NCBI RefSeq assembly: GCF_000737695.1
Contig: NZ_JPRM01000023.1
Coordinates: 62,001 to 126,000 of the forward strand
Direction: 5' to 3'
Source: Flavobacterium hydatis
GTDB taxonomy: Bacteria > Bacteroidota > Bacteroidia > Flavobacteriales > Flavobacteriaceae
Length of the DNA: 64,000 nt
The first letter of the stretch is position 1. The number at the start of each line of letters is the position of its first letter. The translations under genes were made by a program, and so were the position numbers. The notes under the pieces are model-generated. The model was given only the letters and a program-made list of their open reading frames with translations, searched no databases and was not told the DNA's origin. Shown piece by piece: positions 23,628 to 31,278 of this stretch.

Positions 23628-24225
23628 TCCCGAAATAGACGAAACGACCAATTTATTACCTAAAGATGGAACTGTAAATTATTACGGAAAATTATTTTCC
23701 AGAGAAAATTCAAATCACTATCGAGATATTTTACTCAATACAATTGAATGGAGAAATGATGAAGCCATTATCTTTGGGAAATTAATAATTACAAAACGCA
23801 AAGTGGCTTGGTATGGAGATTCTCCTTTTGAATACACGTATTCTAACACTACAAAAAAAGCGCTTCCGTGGACAAAGGAATTACTCGAATTAAAAACTAT
23901 TATCGAGGAAAAAACAGGCGAAACATTTAATTCTTGTTTGCTTAATTTATATCATTCTGGCGACGAAGGAATGGCGTGGCATAGTGATGCCGAAAAGGAT
24001 TTGAAAAAAAATGGCGCGATTGCTTCGGTAAGTTTTGGTGCAGAACGAAAGTTTGCGTTCAAACATAAAGACACCAAAGAGACTGTTTCATTAATCTTAG
24101 AACACGGTAGTTTATTGGTTATGAAGGACACTACTCAAACCCATTGGTTGCATCGATTACCGCCAACTAAAACAATATCTAAACCTCGAGTAAACTTGAC
24201 TTTTAGGACTATTGTTTCACAATAA
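23614..24225 (+). CDS. alkB: AlkB-like alpha-ketoglutarate-dependent DNA dealkylase
   Basis: 203 aa. It carries the complete AlkB catalytic set: His123 and Asp125 (AWHSDAE), His180 (HWLHRLP) and the arginine motif RVNLTFR (Arg192, Arg198). The lid region FNSCLLNLYHSGDEGM binds the nucleic acid and 2-oxoglutarate. It oxidatively removes methyl groups from 1-methyladenine and 3-methylcytosine. The layout is closer to the short ALKBH2/3-like bacterial AlkB than to E. coli AlkB. It ends the alkylation-repair locus and faces the convergent grpB gene. Confidence 0.94.
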   Translation: MDLFNPEIDETTNLLPKDGTVNYYGKLFSRENSNHYRDILLNTIEWRNDEAIIFGKLIITKRKVAWYGDSPFEYTYSNTTKKALPWTKELLELKTIIEEKTGETFNSCLLNLYHSGDEGMAWHSDAEKDLKKNGAIASVSFGAERKFAFKHKDTKETVSLILEHGSLLVMKDTTQTHWLHRLPPTKTISKPRVNLTFRTIVSQ

Positions 24226-24233
24226 AGTACAAT

Positions 24234-24755
24234 TTATAATAATCCGCATTTTTTGTAGATATCTAATATTACTGATTCTTTTCCTAAAAGATAATTATCT
24301 ATATCATGAGGAAATTTTTCTGCCATTTCTATTTTTATCTGGCTATATCTGTCCCTATCATCATCATTTAATCGAAGATGATTTCGGAAAGTAACATGTC
24401 TTTTTAACTCCTTAGATTCTTTGTTGCATACATATAAATGATGTTCCATAAGATGTTCTTTATTTTTATAACTAAAGGCATCTCTACCTTCAATCCCTAA
24501 ATTGCCTACATGTTCGTAATCAAGCTCTTTAAGCTTTTGTTTCACTATCAAAAACTTATCACTCTCGACTACAATATCTATATCTATAATCGGTTTTGCA
24601 TACAAGCCCTCTACAGATGTACTACCAACATGCTCTATTGATAATACCTCATCTTTTATAACTGTAAGTAATTCTCTTTCGATTTTTTTAAATTCATCTG
24701 CCCAAGTAGGATTGTACGGAACAACAATTATATTCCAATTTTCAGCACCAATCAT
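24234..24755 (-). CDS. GrpB family protein (UPF0157, nucleotidyltransferase fold)
   Basis: 173 aa. Typical GrpB pattern: VVPYNPTWADEFKKIERELL, then IEHVGSTSVEGLYAKPIIDIDIVV, with the two Asp residues of a nucleotidyltransferase active site, and FRNHLRLNDDDRDRYSQIK near the end. Members are related to CoaE-like or minimal nucleotidyltransferases, with no settled substrate. It is followed (upstream in coordinates) by the convergent alkB. A TAnnTTTG element precedes it. Confidence 0.9.
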   Translation of the reverse strand: MIGAENWNIIVVPYNPTWADEFKKIERELLTVIKDEVLSIEHVGSTSVEGLYAKPIIDIDIVVESDKFLIVKQKLKELDYEHVGNLGIEGRDAFSYKNKEHLMEHHLYVCNKESKELKRHVTFRNHLRLNDDDRDRYSQIKIEMAEKFPHDIDNYLLGKESVILDIYKKCGLL

Positions 24756-24766
24756 ATCTTTTTTTG

Positions 24767-24774
24767 CAAATATA
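24767..24774 (-). promoter_or_regulatory. Bacteroidetes -7 element for the GrpB gene
   Basis: The minus strand reads TATATTTG, matching TAnnTTTG, 12 bases before the ATG of the GrpB gene, so the leader would be very short. Confidence 0.4.
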
Positions 24775-24785
24775 ATAATTGGTTA

Positions 24786-25106
24786 TTAACGTTTCTTCGG
24801 TAAAACATTATAATAGGAAACTGACAATGCATCTTGTAACATGGACTCTGGAACTTTAACCAGATCTACAATTGTCCAGCCTTGTTGTCCCCATTTATTA
24901 GGAACTGGGTAAAAGAATTTTTCGCTTGAAGCGCAAAAAACAGATTGCTCGATTTCGTTAAATTTCAATACGCCTAAGTTTTTATTTACATCGAGTGTTG
25001 CAAATATTTTCTTCTTCACCCGAAAAGAAGTTTTTTCAAAGTGTGGTTCTTCCGTTGCTTCTGAGAATGATAAAGCTAATTTTCTAAATTCATCAATACT
25101 TACCAT
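24786..25106 (-). CDS. MmcQ/YjbR family protein
   Basis: 106 aa, the usual length. It shows the family's N-terminal pattern (EFRKLALSFSEATEEPHFEKTSFRV), the central KKIFATLD strand and the C-terminal VPESMLQDALSVSYYNVLPKK. The fold resembles a DNA-binding alpha/beta 'double-wing' domain, and the function is unknown. It lies between grpB and the Nudix-like regulator, on the same strand as both. Confidence 0.9.
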   Translation of the reverse strand: MVSIDEFRKLALSFSEATEEPHFEKTSFRVKKKIFATLDVNKNLGVLKFNEIEQSVFCASSEKFFYPVPNKWGQQGWTIVDLVKVPESMLQDALSVSYYNVLPKKR

Positions 25107-25181
25107 GATTTCATTTATTTATTAAACTTAACATGTTCTATCCCTCGCCTCCGGGAATACTAGGTCTGAGTTAAATATATT

Positions 25182-25937
25182 TTACCAACCTTGATTTAGT
25201 CCGTTTTTAAGAACCTCATCATATTTTTCTTTATCAAAAGTATATAAATTTGGAGCTTTGTGCGCTACATTACTTTTCTTTTCGTCGAGCTTATTCAAGA
25301 TTCCGATGTTGGTAATTTTTCGGAGAAAGTTTCTTCTATCGAGTTTTCTGTCCAAAATCGTTTCATATAATTTTTGAAGCTCTGGAATTGTAAATTTTTC
25401 GGGCAATAAATTATATCCTACGGGTATTAAATTTAACTCATTTCGGAGTGTGATTAATGCTTTATCAAGAATTTCTTTGTGATCTAAGATTAATTCTGGG
25501 ACTTCTTTATGATCAACCCATTCTATTAATTCTTCTTTTTTACTTTGTTGCGGAACTGTTTGCAAGAAATCGACCAAGGCATAATATCCTACGGTTACAA
25601 ATCGCTGTGAAAGCCATTTTCCTGCTTCTCTGGGAATTTTCAGATGCTCTAAAATTGCATTGCCAAAATGGGTATCGTTTCTTTTTACTTTACCAAAAGT
25701 TGCAAATTGTCTCAAAAAAATACCTTCTACTCCTGTCCTGATTTTAAGTACTCTTACTGCTGCATCATCTATATCTTCATCTATTGGGACAAATCCGCCG
25801 GGTAATGACCATTTATTTTCATACGGGGTTTTAATTAGCAAAACTTTAAGCTGATTGTCATGGAAACCGAAAATTACACAATCGATAGAAAGTCCTGGCT
25901 GATAATCTTCATGAGTATATATAGTGGTATTTATCAT
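25182..25937 (-). CDS. NrtR-like regulator: Nudix-type sensor domain with winged helix
   Basis: 251 aa. An N-terminal Nudix fold (residues about 8-150) is followed by a winged-helix domain (FTIPELQKLYETILDRKLDRRNFLRKI). The Nudix box begins normally (GFVPIDE) but the catalytic REuxEE part reads RVLKIRTG: the metal-binding glutamates are lost. This is the usual state of the NrtR family, in which the Nudix domain senses a ligand rather than hydrolysing it. In Bacteroidetes such proteins often control sugar use, so a link to the beta-glucan locus further on is possible but not shown; an intergenic gap and a small gene separate them. Confidence 0.88.
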   Translation of the reverse strand: MINTTIYTHEDYQPGLSIDCVIFGFHDNQLKVLLIKTPYENKWSLPGGFVPIDEDIDDAAVRVLKIRTGVEGIFLRQFATFGKVKRNDTHFGNAILEHLKIPREAGKWLSQRFVTVGYYALVDFLQTVPQQSKKEELIEWVDHKEVPELILDHKEILDKALITLRNELNLIPVGYNLLPEKFTIPELQKLYETILDRKLDRRNFLRKITNIGILNKLDEKKSNVAHKAPNLYTFDKEKYDEVLKNGLNQGW

Positions 25938-26307
25938 GCAATTATTATTTGTTCAAATTTTATTCGACATAAAATAAGTGTGCAATTTAGCTTATTTTCA
26001 ATAAAAGAAAATCAATCTTATTTTCTAACACTGTTTTTGCAATTAAAGCAAGCTATAGTACAGATTATTTATGCCTTAAAAAATCATAAATTAATGTCAA
26101 ATTTACAATCAAATATAAAACGACTTAAAAAAAATAAGTACATTGCGTCATAATAACACATTTAATGCTTCGCTTGTTATTTTTCCTCAAAAAATAAATT
26201 AATAAGCTAATTATAAGACATTAATGTGCCGTTAAAGAATTACTGTTTTGTAACAATCAAATAAAAAGACAGTCATATAATTAATTGAAAACATAACTAA
26301 TTATATT
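25938..26307. other. 370-base AT-rich intergenic gap
   Basis: Very AT-rich sequence. A plus-strand frame crosses it but is antisense to the start of the Nudix-like gene and has no family features. A weak hairpin (AATAACA...TGTTATT, about 26151-26180) is visible. It should contain the promoters of the divergent Nudix-like and small-protein genes; I cannot place them confidently. Confidence 0.5.
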
Positions 26308-26562
26308 ATGAGCATCCCAACTCTAGAAAAACTGAACAAGAAGCTTATTAGAAAAATATGTTCTTCTTTTGGATTAGTATCAAAAAACGATCTTTTAGAA
26401 GAATCGTTAAAATATAGCATTAAGCAGGAAAAAATTTCTGATCAACTTTTGAGTAATGTTGATCCTAAGGACAAAAAAGCAAAAAAAGATGCATACGAGC
26501 AAGCCATAAATGAATCCTACAAAGGAATTGGAGTTATGGATTTTATGAATACTTTAAAATAA
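26308..26562 (+). CDS. Small lysine-rich protein of unknown function
   Basis: 84 aa, cytoplasmic, mostly helical by composition (LNKKLIRKICSSFGLVSKNDLLEESLKYSIKQEK), strongly charged, with no recognised motif. An ATG start, a well-defined terminator directly after its stop and coding-like codon use support it as a real gene. It is transcribed toward the GH3 gene and shares a bidirectional terminator with it. Confidence 0.65.
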   Translation: MSIPTLEKLNKKLIRKICSSFGLVSKNDLLEESLKYSIKQEKISDQLLSNVDPKDKKAKKDAYEQAINESYKGIGVMDFMNTLK

Positions 26563-26597
26563 AAAACGGGCAAAATATATGTTTTGCCCGTTTTTTA
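26561..26597. terminator. Bidirectional terminator between small gene and PUL
   Basis: AAAAAACGGGCAAAA and TTTTGCCCGTTTTTT form a 15-bp stem with A and T runs on each side. It ends the small plus-strand gene and the minus-strand PUL after the GH3 gene. Confidence 0.92.
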
Positions 26598-26616
26598 TTA
26601 TTGAAAATTGCTGTTA

Positions 26617-28845
26617 CTATTTCACCAATTCGAAATCAGATTTCACACGAATATCTGCCGAAGATGACCCTATCATCAATTCAAAATCTCCAGGTTCTGA
26701 GCCCCATTCTATTTTATCATTATAGAAAGATAGTTTTTCGTTATCTATTGTAAACTGAATCGTTTTGGTTTCTCCTGCATTTAATTTTACTTTCTGAAAA
26801 TCTCTAAGTTCTAAAACTGGTCTTACAACTGATCCAAATTTATCTTTTAAATACAATTGTACCACTTCTTCTCCTGCTACTTTTCCAGCATTTTTTAACT
26901 GAAAAGAAACTTGAATTTTCTCATTGCTTTTCATTTTGGTTGTAGATAATTTTAAATCAGAATAATCGAATTTAGTATAGCTTAATCCAAATCCGAAAGG
27001 GAATTTAGGACTGTTTTTTAAATCTGTATAAGCAGAAACATATCCTTTTGCATCGTCATCTTGTGCTGGTCTTCCTGTGCTATAATGATTGTAGTAAATA
27101 GGAATTTGTCCTACTTCTCTCGGGAATGTCATTGGCAATTTTCCTGAAGGATTGTAATCTCCAAATAATACATCTGCAATAGCATTTCCTGCTTCGCTAC
27201 CTAACCACCATGTATAAAGAATAGCTGGTACATTATCGGCGGTCCAATTAAAAACAAGTGGTCTTCCTGCGTTAACCAAAACTACAACTGGTTTTCCTGT
27301 TGCCTGAATCGCTTTTACTAATTCTTCCTGAACTCCTGGTAAGTTTATGTTGCTTCGGCTTTTGGCTTCTCCGCTCATATCATGTCTTTCTCCAATACTC
27401 AAGATTACTACATCGGCTTGTTTTGCTGTTGCTATTGCTTCGGCAAAACCATCTTTGTTATCCCCTTCTACTTCACATCCTTTGGCATATAATAGTTTGG
27501 TATTCTTCCCTACTTTATTTTGTAATCCGTCCCATTGCGAAACCACCCATTTGTTATAATCTACTTCTGGTAATTCAACTGCCCAGAAACCCATATTGGC
27601 TTTGTACTCTTTTACCATTGGCCCTATAAATGCAATTGTTTTTGTGCTTTTAGAAAGTGGTAATATCGCATTGTCATTCTTTAATAAAACGATACTTTTT
27701 GCTGCAACTTCACGCGCTGCTTTACGGTGTTCTGGATTATTTAATTCTTGTTTCTCTCTATCTGGATTAGAGTATTTGTATGGATCTTCAAATAATCCTA
27801 ACTCAAATTTCTTGCGCAAAATTCTTTTTACAGCATCATCTACTAAGTCTATCGAAACTTTGTTTTCTTTTATCAATGCTGCCAAGTTATATCTGTATGC
27901 ATTACTTTCCATGTCCATATCGCTACCCGCAGTAATTGCAGCTAGTGCAGCTTCTTTAAGATCTTTAGAATAGCCATGTGCAACCATTTCTCCTATTGAT
28001 CCCCAATCTGAAACTACAAATCCTTGAAAGTTCCATTTTCCTTTTAAAATATCTCTTTGTAAGTGTACATTTCCTGTTGCTGGAATTCCGTTAATATCAT
28101 TAAATGAATTCATAAATGTTGCTGCTCCAGCATCTAGTGCTGCTTTAAATGGTGGCAAATAGGTTTCCCACAACATTCTTTCGCTCATATCTACCGAGTT
28201 ATAATCTCTACCTCCAATAGCGGCTCCATAAGCCGCAAAATGTTTTACGCATGCCATTACTGAGTTTAAACTTCCTAGTTTATCGCCTTGAAATCCTTTT
28301 ACTCTGGCATAAGCTATTCTGGAACCTAAATAGCTATCTTCTCCTGCTCCTTCCATTACACGTCCCCAACGCGGGTCACGACCAATATCGACCATTGGAG
28401 CAAATGTCCAATGAATTCCGCTTGCCGCAGCTTCGGTCGCTGCAACTCTAGCCGAAAGTTCTATCGCTGCCAAATCCCAACTTGCAGCTTCTCCTAACGG
28501 AATCGGGAATGTGGTTTTAAAACCGTGTATTACATCCTGACCATATAACAATGGTATTTTAAGACGCGATTGCATGGCCAATTCCTGATATTGTCGGGTG
28601 TATTTTGTTCCAACTACATTAAGCATTGAACCTACTAAACCTCCTTTAATTTCGGCTTGTTTGTTTGGGTTTATTGTAATAGGTCCTGTTGCAGCATTGT
28701 TACCTGTATATTGGTTAAGCTGCCCAATTTTTTCCTCTAGCGTCATTTTTTTTAACAACGCATCTACTTTCTGATCTATTGTTTGCTGTTGTGCTATCGC
28801 AAAAAACGAAATCATCAAACAAGTTAATGTGGTAATTCTTTTCAT
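26617..28845 (-). CDS. Glycoside hydrolase family 3 beta-glucosidase (BglX-like)
   Basis: 742 aa with a signal peptide (MKRITTLTCLMISFFAIAQ), so periplasmic. The GH3 N-terminal barrel contains the substrate-binding KHFAAYGA and the nucleophile in FVVSDWGSIGEM. The C-terminal alpha/beta sandwich carries the general acid region (SIGERHDMSGEAKSR) and a fibronectin-III-like tail follows. These exo-enzymes release glucose from the non-reducing end of beta-glucan oligosaccharides. As the last gene of the PUL it should finish degradation of products from the GH30 and GH5 enzymes. It follows a GH30 gene after 30 bases. Confidence 0.95.
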   Translation of the reverse strand: MKRITTLTCLMISFFAIAQQQTIDQKVDALLKKMTLEEKIGQLNQYTGNNAATGPITINPNKQAEIKGGLVGSMLNVVGTKYTRQYQELAMQSRLKIPLLYGQDVIHGFKTTFPIPLGEAASWDLAAIELSARVAATEAAASGIHWTFAPMVDIGRDPRWGRVMEGAGEDSYLGSRIAYARVKGFQGDKLGSLNSVMACVKHFAAYGAAIGGRDYNSVDMSERMLWETYLPPFKAALDAGAATFMNSFNDINGIPATGNVHLQRDILKGKWNFQGFVVSDWGSIGEMVAHGYSKDLKEAALAAITAGSDMDMESNAYRYNLAALIKENKVSIDLVDDAVKRILRKKFELGLFEDPYKYSNPDREKQELNNPEHRKAAREVAAKSIVLLKNDNAILPLSKSTKTIAFIGPMVKEYKANMGFWAVELPEVDYNKWVVSQWDGLQNKVGKNTKLLYAKGCEVEGDNKDGFAEAIATAKQADVVILSIGERHDMSGEAKSRSNINLPGVQEELVKAIQATGKPVVVLVNAGRPLVFNWTADNVPAILYTWWLGSEAGNAIADVLFGDYNPSGKLPMTFPREVGQIPIYYNHYSTGRPAQDDDAKGYVSAYTDLKNSPKFPFGFGLSYTKFDYSDLKLSTTKMKSNEKIQVSFQLKNAGKVAGEEVVQLYLKDKFGSVVRPVLELRDFQKVKLNAGETKTIQFTIDNEKLSFYNDKIEWGSEPGDFELMIGSSSADIRVKSDFELVK

Positions 28846-28875
28846 GAAATAAATATTAAATTGGTATTGATTTTT

Positions 28876-30315
28876 CTACCAAACGTAACTTGCCACCGAA
28901 CCTGCGTCTAATGAAGTTGCTATTTGTTTTTGATTGTATTTAATGTTGAATGTTTCAGCTTTTTCGCCATCATTTTCAACTATTAAAACAATGTTTCCTT
29001 TTGGGGTTTTAAAAGCTACATTGTGTATGTTGCCACTTATATTACTCGCAATTCGTACGGAACCTTCGGGTACAAATTTGGATGCATGTGCAATAATATA
29101 ATATCCTACTTCTCTCTTTATTACTCCATCTTTATCTATCATCAATGCGCCTTTGCACGTACTGCATCCGCCTGGAGTAAATGGTTTATAAAATTCATCA
29201 TTGGCTAAGCCCCAAGAAAGCGCATTCTTGCTCCAATTACGCATCGAACTTATTACAACATTTTTTACATTCCATTTTAAATCTGTCTCAAAGCTGCTGC
29301 CTGATCCTGTATATTGTTCTGTAAAATAAATATTTTTATTGGGATATGCATCATGTACGGTCGATAGTGCGCTAATATCTCCTTCGTATAAATGAAAAGC
29401 CGAACCATCTACAAATGGTAATGCTTTTGCATCTTTTAAAATCGTTAAGGGATATTCGGGTTTGTTACAATTATGATCGTAAGTCACAATTTTGGTTTTG
29501 ATTTTTGCTTTCGCGAAAGCGGGACCTAAATGATTCCCAATAAAATCTGCCTGCTGTTCTGCAAGCATTAATAAACTTGGATTATTTCCTGGATGTAATG
29601 GTTCGTTTTGAGGAGTTATGGCATCAATTATAATCCCTTCTTCTTTCATTTTCTGAATGTATTTTACAAAATAATTCGCATATACTTCGTAATACTGTGG
29701 TTGCAAACTTCCTCCTTTTGTACTTCCGTTATCTTTCATCCAAACTGGTGGTGACCAAGGCGATCCCATTATTTTTATATCTGGATTTATAGCAATAATT
29801 TCTCTTAAAAGCGGAACTAGCGCTGTTGCATCTGGACCTAGATTAAAATGTTCTAGCTTTAAATCTGTTTTTCCTGCTGGCATATCATCATAAGAGAATA
29901 CCTCAGCATTAAGATCTGACGCTCCGATGCTAATACGGAGGTAACTAATTCCTACCGAATTATCTTTTGAGCCAAAGAGTTCTTGTAATAATGCTGTTTT
30001 TTTTGATTTCTCTAATTTATTAATGGCTTCGGCACTTCCGCCTGTTAATGAAAATCCAAAACCATCTATTGTCTGGAATTTCTTCGAAGCATCTATTTCT
30101 ATCGTTGGGTTTGTATTTGTTACAGTAGTAAAAACTAATGCTTCAGTTTGTTTTTGAAGCTTTACCGATTGGTCACTTTTGGTAACCCAATATTCCACTT
30201 TATCTGTTTTGGATGTTGTAGTTGTAGTCGCATTTTTTGTTGAGCCGCACTTTATTTGCATTGCAATAAGTGGCAGCAAAATCAAAATTTGCATGGTATT
30301 ATTTATTTTTTTCAT
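28876..30315 (-). CDS. GH30 lipoprotein, subfamily-3-like (endo-beta-1,6-glucanase type), copy 2
   Basis: 479 aa with a lipobox (IAMQIKCGS), so membrane-anchored, probably on the cell surface. The GH30 barrel has the acid/base motif TPQNEPLH and the nucleophile motif FTEQYTG, and carries the CxxC insert GGCSTCKGALMI seen also in its paralogue at 33268. This arrangement resembles GH30_3 beta-1,6-glucanases. It would cut beta-1,6-linked glucan backbones internally. It follows the EEP gene after only 3 bases, so the two are coupled. The subfamily is judged by eye. Confidence 0.9.
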   Translation of the reverse strand: MKKINNTMQILILLPLIAMQIKCGSTKNATTTTTSKTDKVEYWVTKSDQSVKLQKQTEALVFTTVTNTNPTIEIDASKKFQTIDGFGFSLTGGSAEAINKLEKSKKTALLQELFGSKDNSVGISYLRISIGASDLNAEVFSYDDMPAGKTDLKLEHFNLGPDATALVPLLREIIAINPDIKIMGSPWSPPVWMKDNGSTKGGSLQPQYYEVYANYFVKYIQKMKEEGIIIDAITPQNEPLHPGNNPSLLMLAEQQADFIGNHLGPAFAKAKIKTKIVTYDHNCNKPEYPLTILKDAKALPFVDGSAFHLYEGDISALSTVHDAYPNKNIYFTEQYTGSGSSFETDLKWNVKNVVISSMRNWSKNALSWGLANDEFYKPFTPGGCSTCKGALMIDKDGVIKREVGYYIIAHASKFVPEGSVRIASNISGNIHNVAFKTPKGNIVLIVENDGEKAETFNIKYNQKQIATSLDAGSVASYVW

Positions 30316-30318
30316 GGT

Positions 30319-31155
30319 TTAGTTAATTTCTATTAAAACAGGGAAATGATCCGATGGGTATTTTAAATCTATTGAATCACTTAAAACTGCATGCTTTTTT
30401 ATTTTTAGATTGTTATTTTTAGAAACAAAAATATAATCTAGCAATAGCGTAACTGGTTTGTCATGCTTAAATTCATTAAAGGTTCCTGATGGTCCAAATG
30501 GCTTTTCTTCTGAAATTTCACGGGTATCGTTCATTATTTTTTTCAAAGAAATAATACGTTCTTCATTGGGTTCTGTATTAAAATCTCCCATAAGAAATAC
30601 TGGATATCCTTTGGTATTTACTGCTGTCATTTTGGAAAGAATTAGTTCTAATCCTTTGGTTCTTGCTTCTTCGCCTATGTGATCTAAATGTGTATTAAAA
30701 ACCCAAAATGTTTTTTTAGTTTTTAAGTCTTTAAAAAGTGCGTACGTACAAACTCTATTATAAGCTGCATCCCAACCTTTTGAGATTACATCTGGAGTTT
30801 CTGAGAGCCAAAAGGTATTGGCTTGTTGTACTGTGAATCTATCTTTTTTATAAAATATAGAAGATGATTCGCCCTTTCCTTCTCCTTCGCGAGCGACACC
30901 TATATGATTATAACTTGGTAATGCCGTTGCAATATCATTAACCTGATTGGGCATTGCTTCTTGTACTCCAAAAATATCTGGGGCATAAAATTGTATTTGT
31001 GATGTAAAAAAATCTTTTCGGTTTGGCCATGCATTTTCTCCATCTGAAGCAATATCTAAACGGATATTATAAGTCATGATTTTTAAATTTTGTCCATAAA
31101 TTCCATTAAAAGACAAAAACATTACAAGGGCGATTAGTTGGTTTATTTTTTTCAT
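30319..31155 (-). CDS. Secreted endonuclease/exonuclease/phosphatase-fold hydrolase
   Basis: 278 aa with a signal peptide (ending SFNGIYGQ). The EEP metal and catalytic motifs are complete: MTYNIRLD, FGVQEAM, VFNTHLDH, LMGDFNTEP and SDHFPV. The family covers DNases, inositol-phosphate phosphatases and sphingomyelinases; the substrate cannot be read here. It is embedded in the PUL between GH5 and GH30 genes, and such proteins recur in Bacteroidetes glucan loci, so a phosphodiester or phosphate-removing role on the substrate or on a decorating lipid is possible. Confidence 0.9.
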   Translation of the reverse strand: MKKINQLIALVMFLSFNGIYGQNLKIMTYNIRLDIASDGENAWPNRKDFFTSQIQFYAPDIFGVQEAMPNQVNDIATALPSYNHIGVAREGEGKGESSSIFYKKDRFTVQQANTFWLSETPDVISKGWDAAYNRVCTYALFKDLKTKKTFWVFNTHLDHIGEEARTKGLELILSKMTAVNTKGYPVFLMGDFNTEPNEERIISLKKIMNDTREISEEKPFGPSGTFNEFKHDKPVTLLLDYIFVSKNNNLKIKKHAVLSDSIDLKYPSDHFPVLIEIN

Positions 31156-31278
31156 AATTAAAGGTTTTAATCCATTAAAGCTCCAGTTTTATCCGAAGCT
31201 TTTAATGGAGAAAACTAATCTAACAAAATATTAATTACAAACACTATTATAGGTTTTACTTTACGTTTTTTTAACAAC

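Noticed and set aside
25860-26153. 97-aa plus-strand frame beside the Nudix-like gene
   Set aside because: Its first part is antisense to the Nudix-like gene and the rest is low-complexity AT-rich sequence; no motif or start context supports it.
27300-27973. Overlapping plus-strand frames opposite the GH3 gene
   Set aside because: Shadow frames antisense to a well-supported GH3 coding region, with composition expected from its reverse complement.
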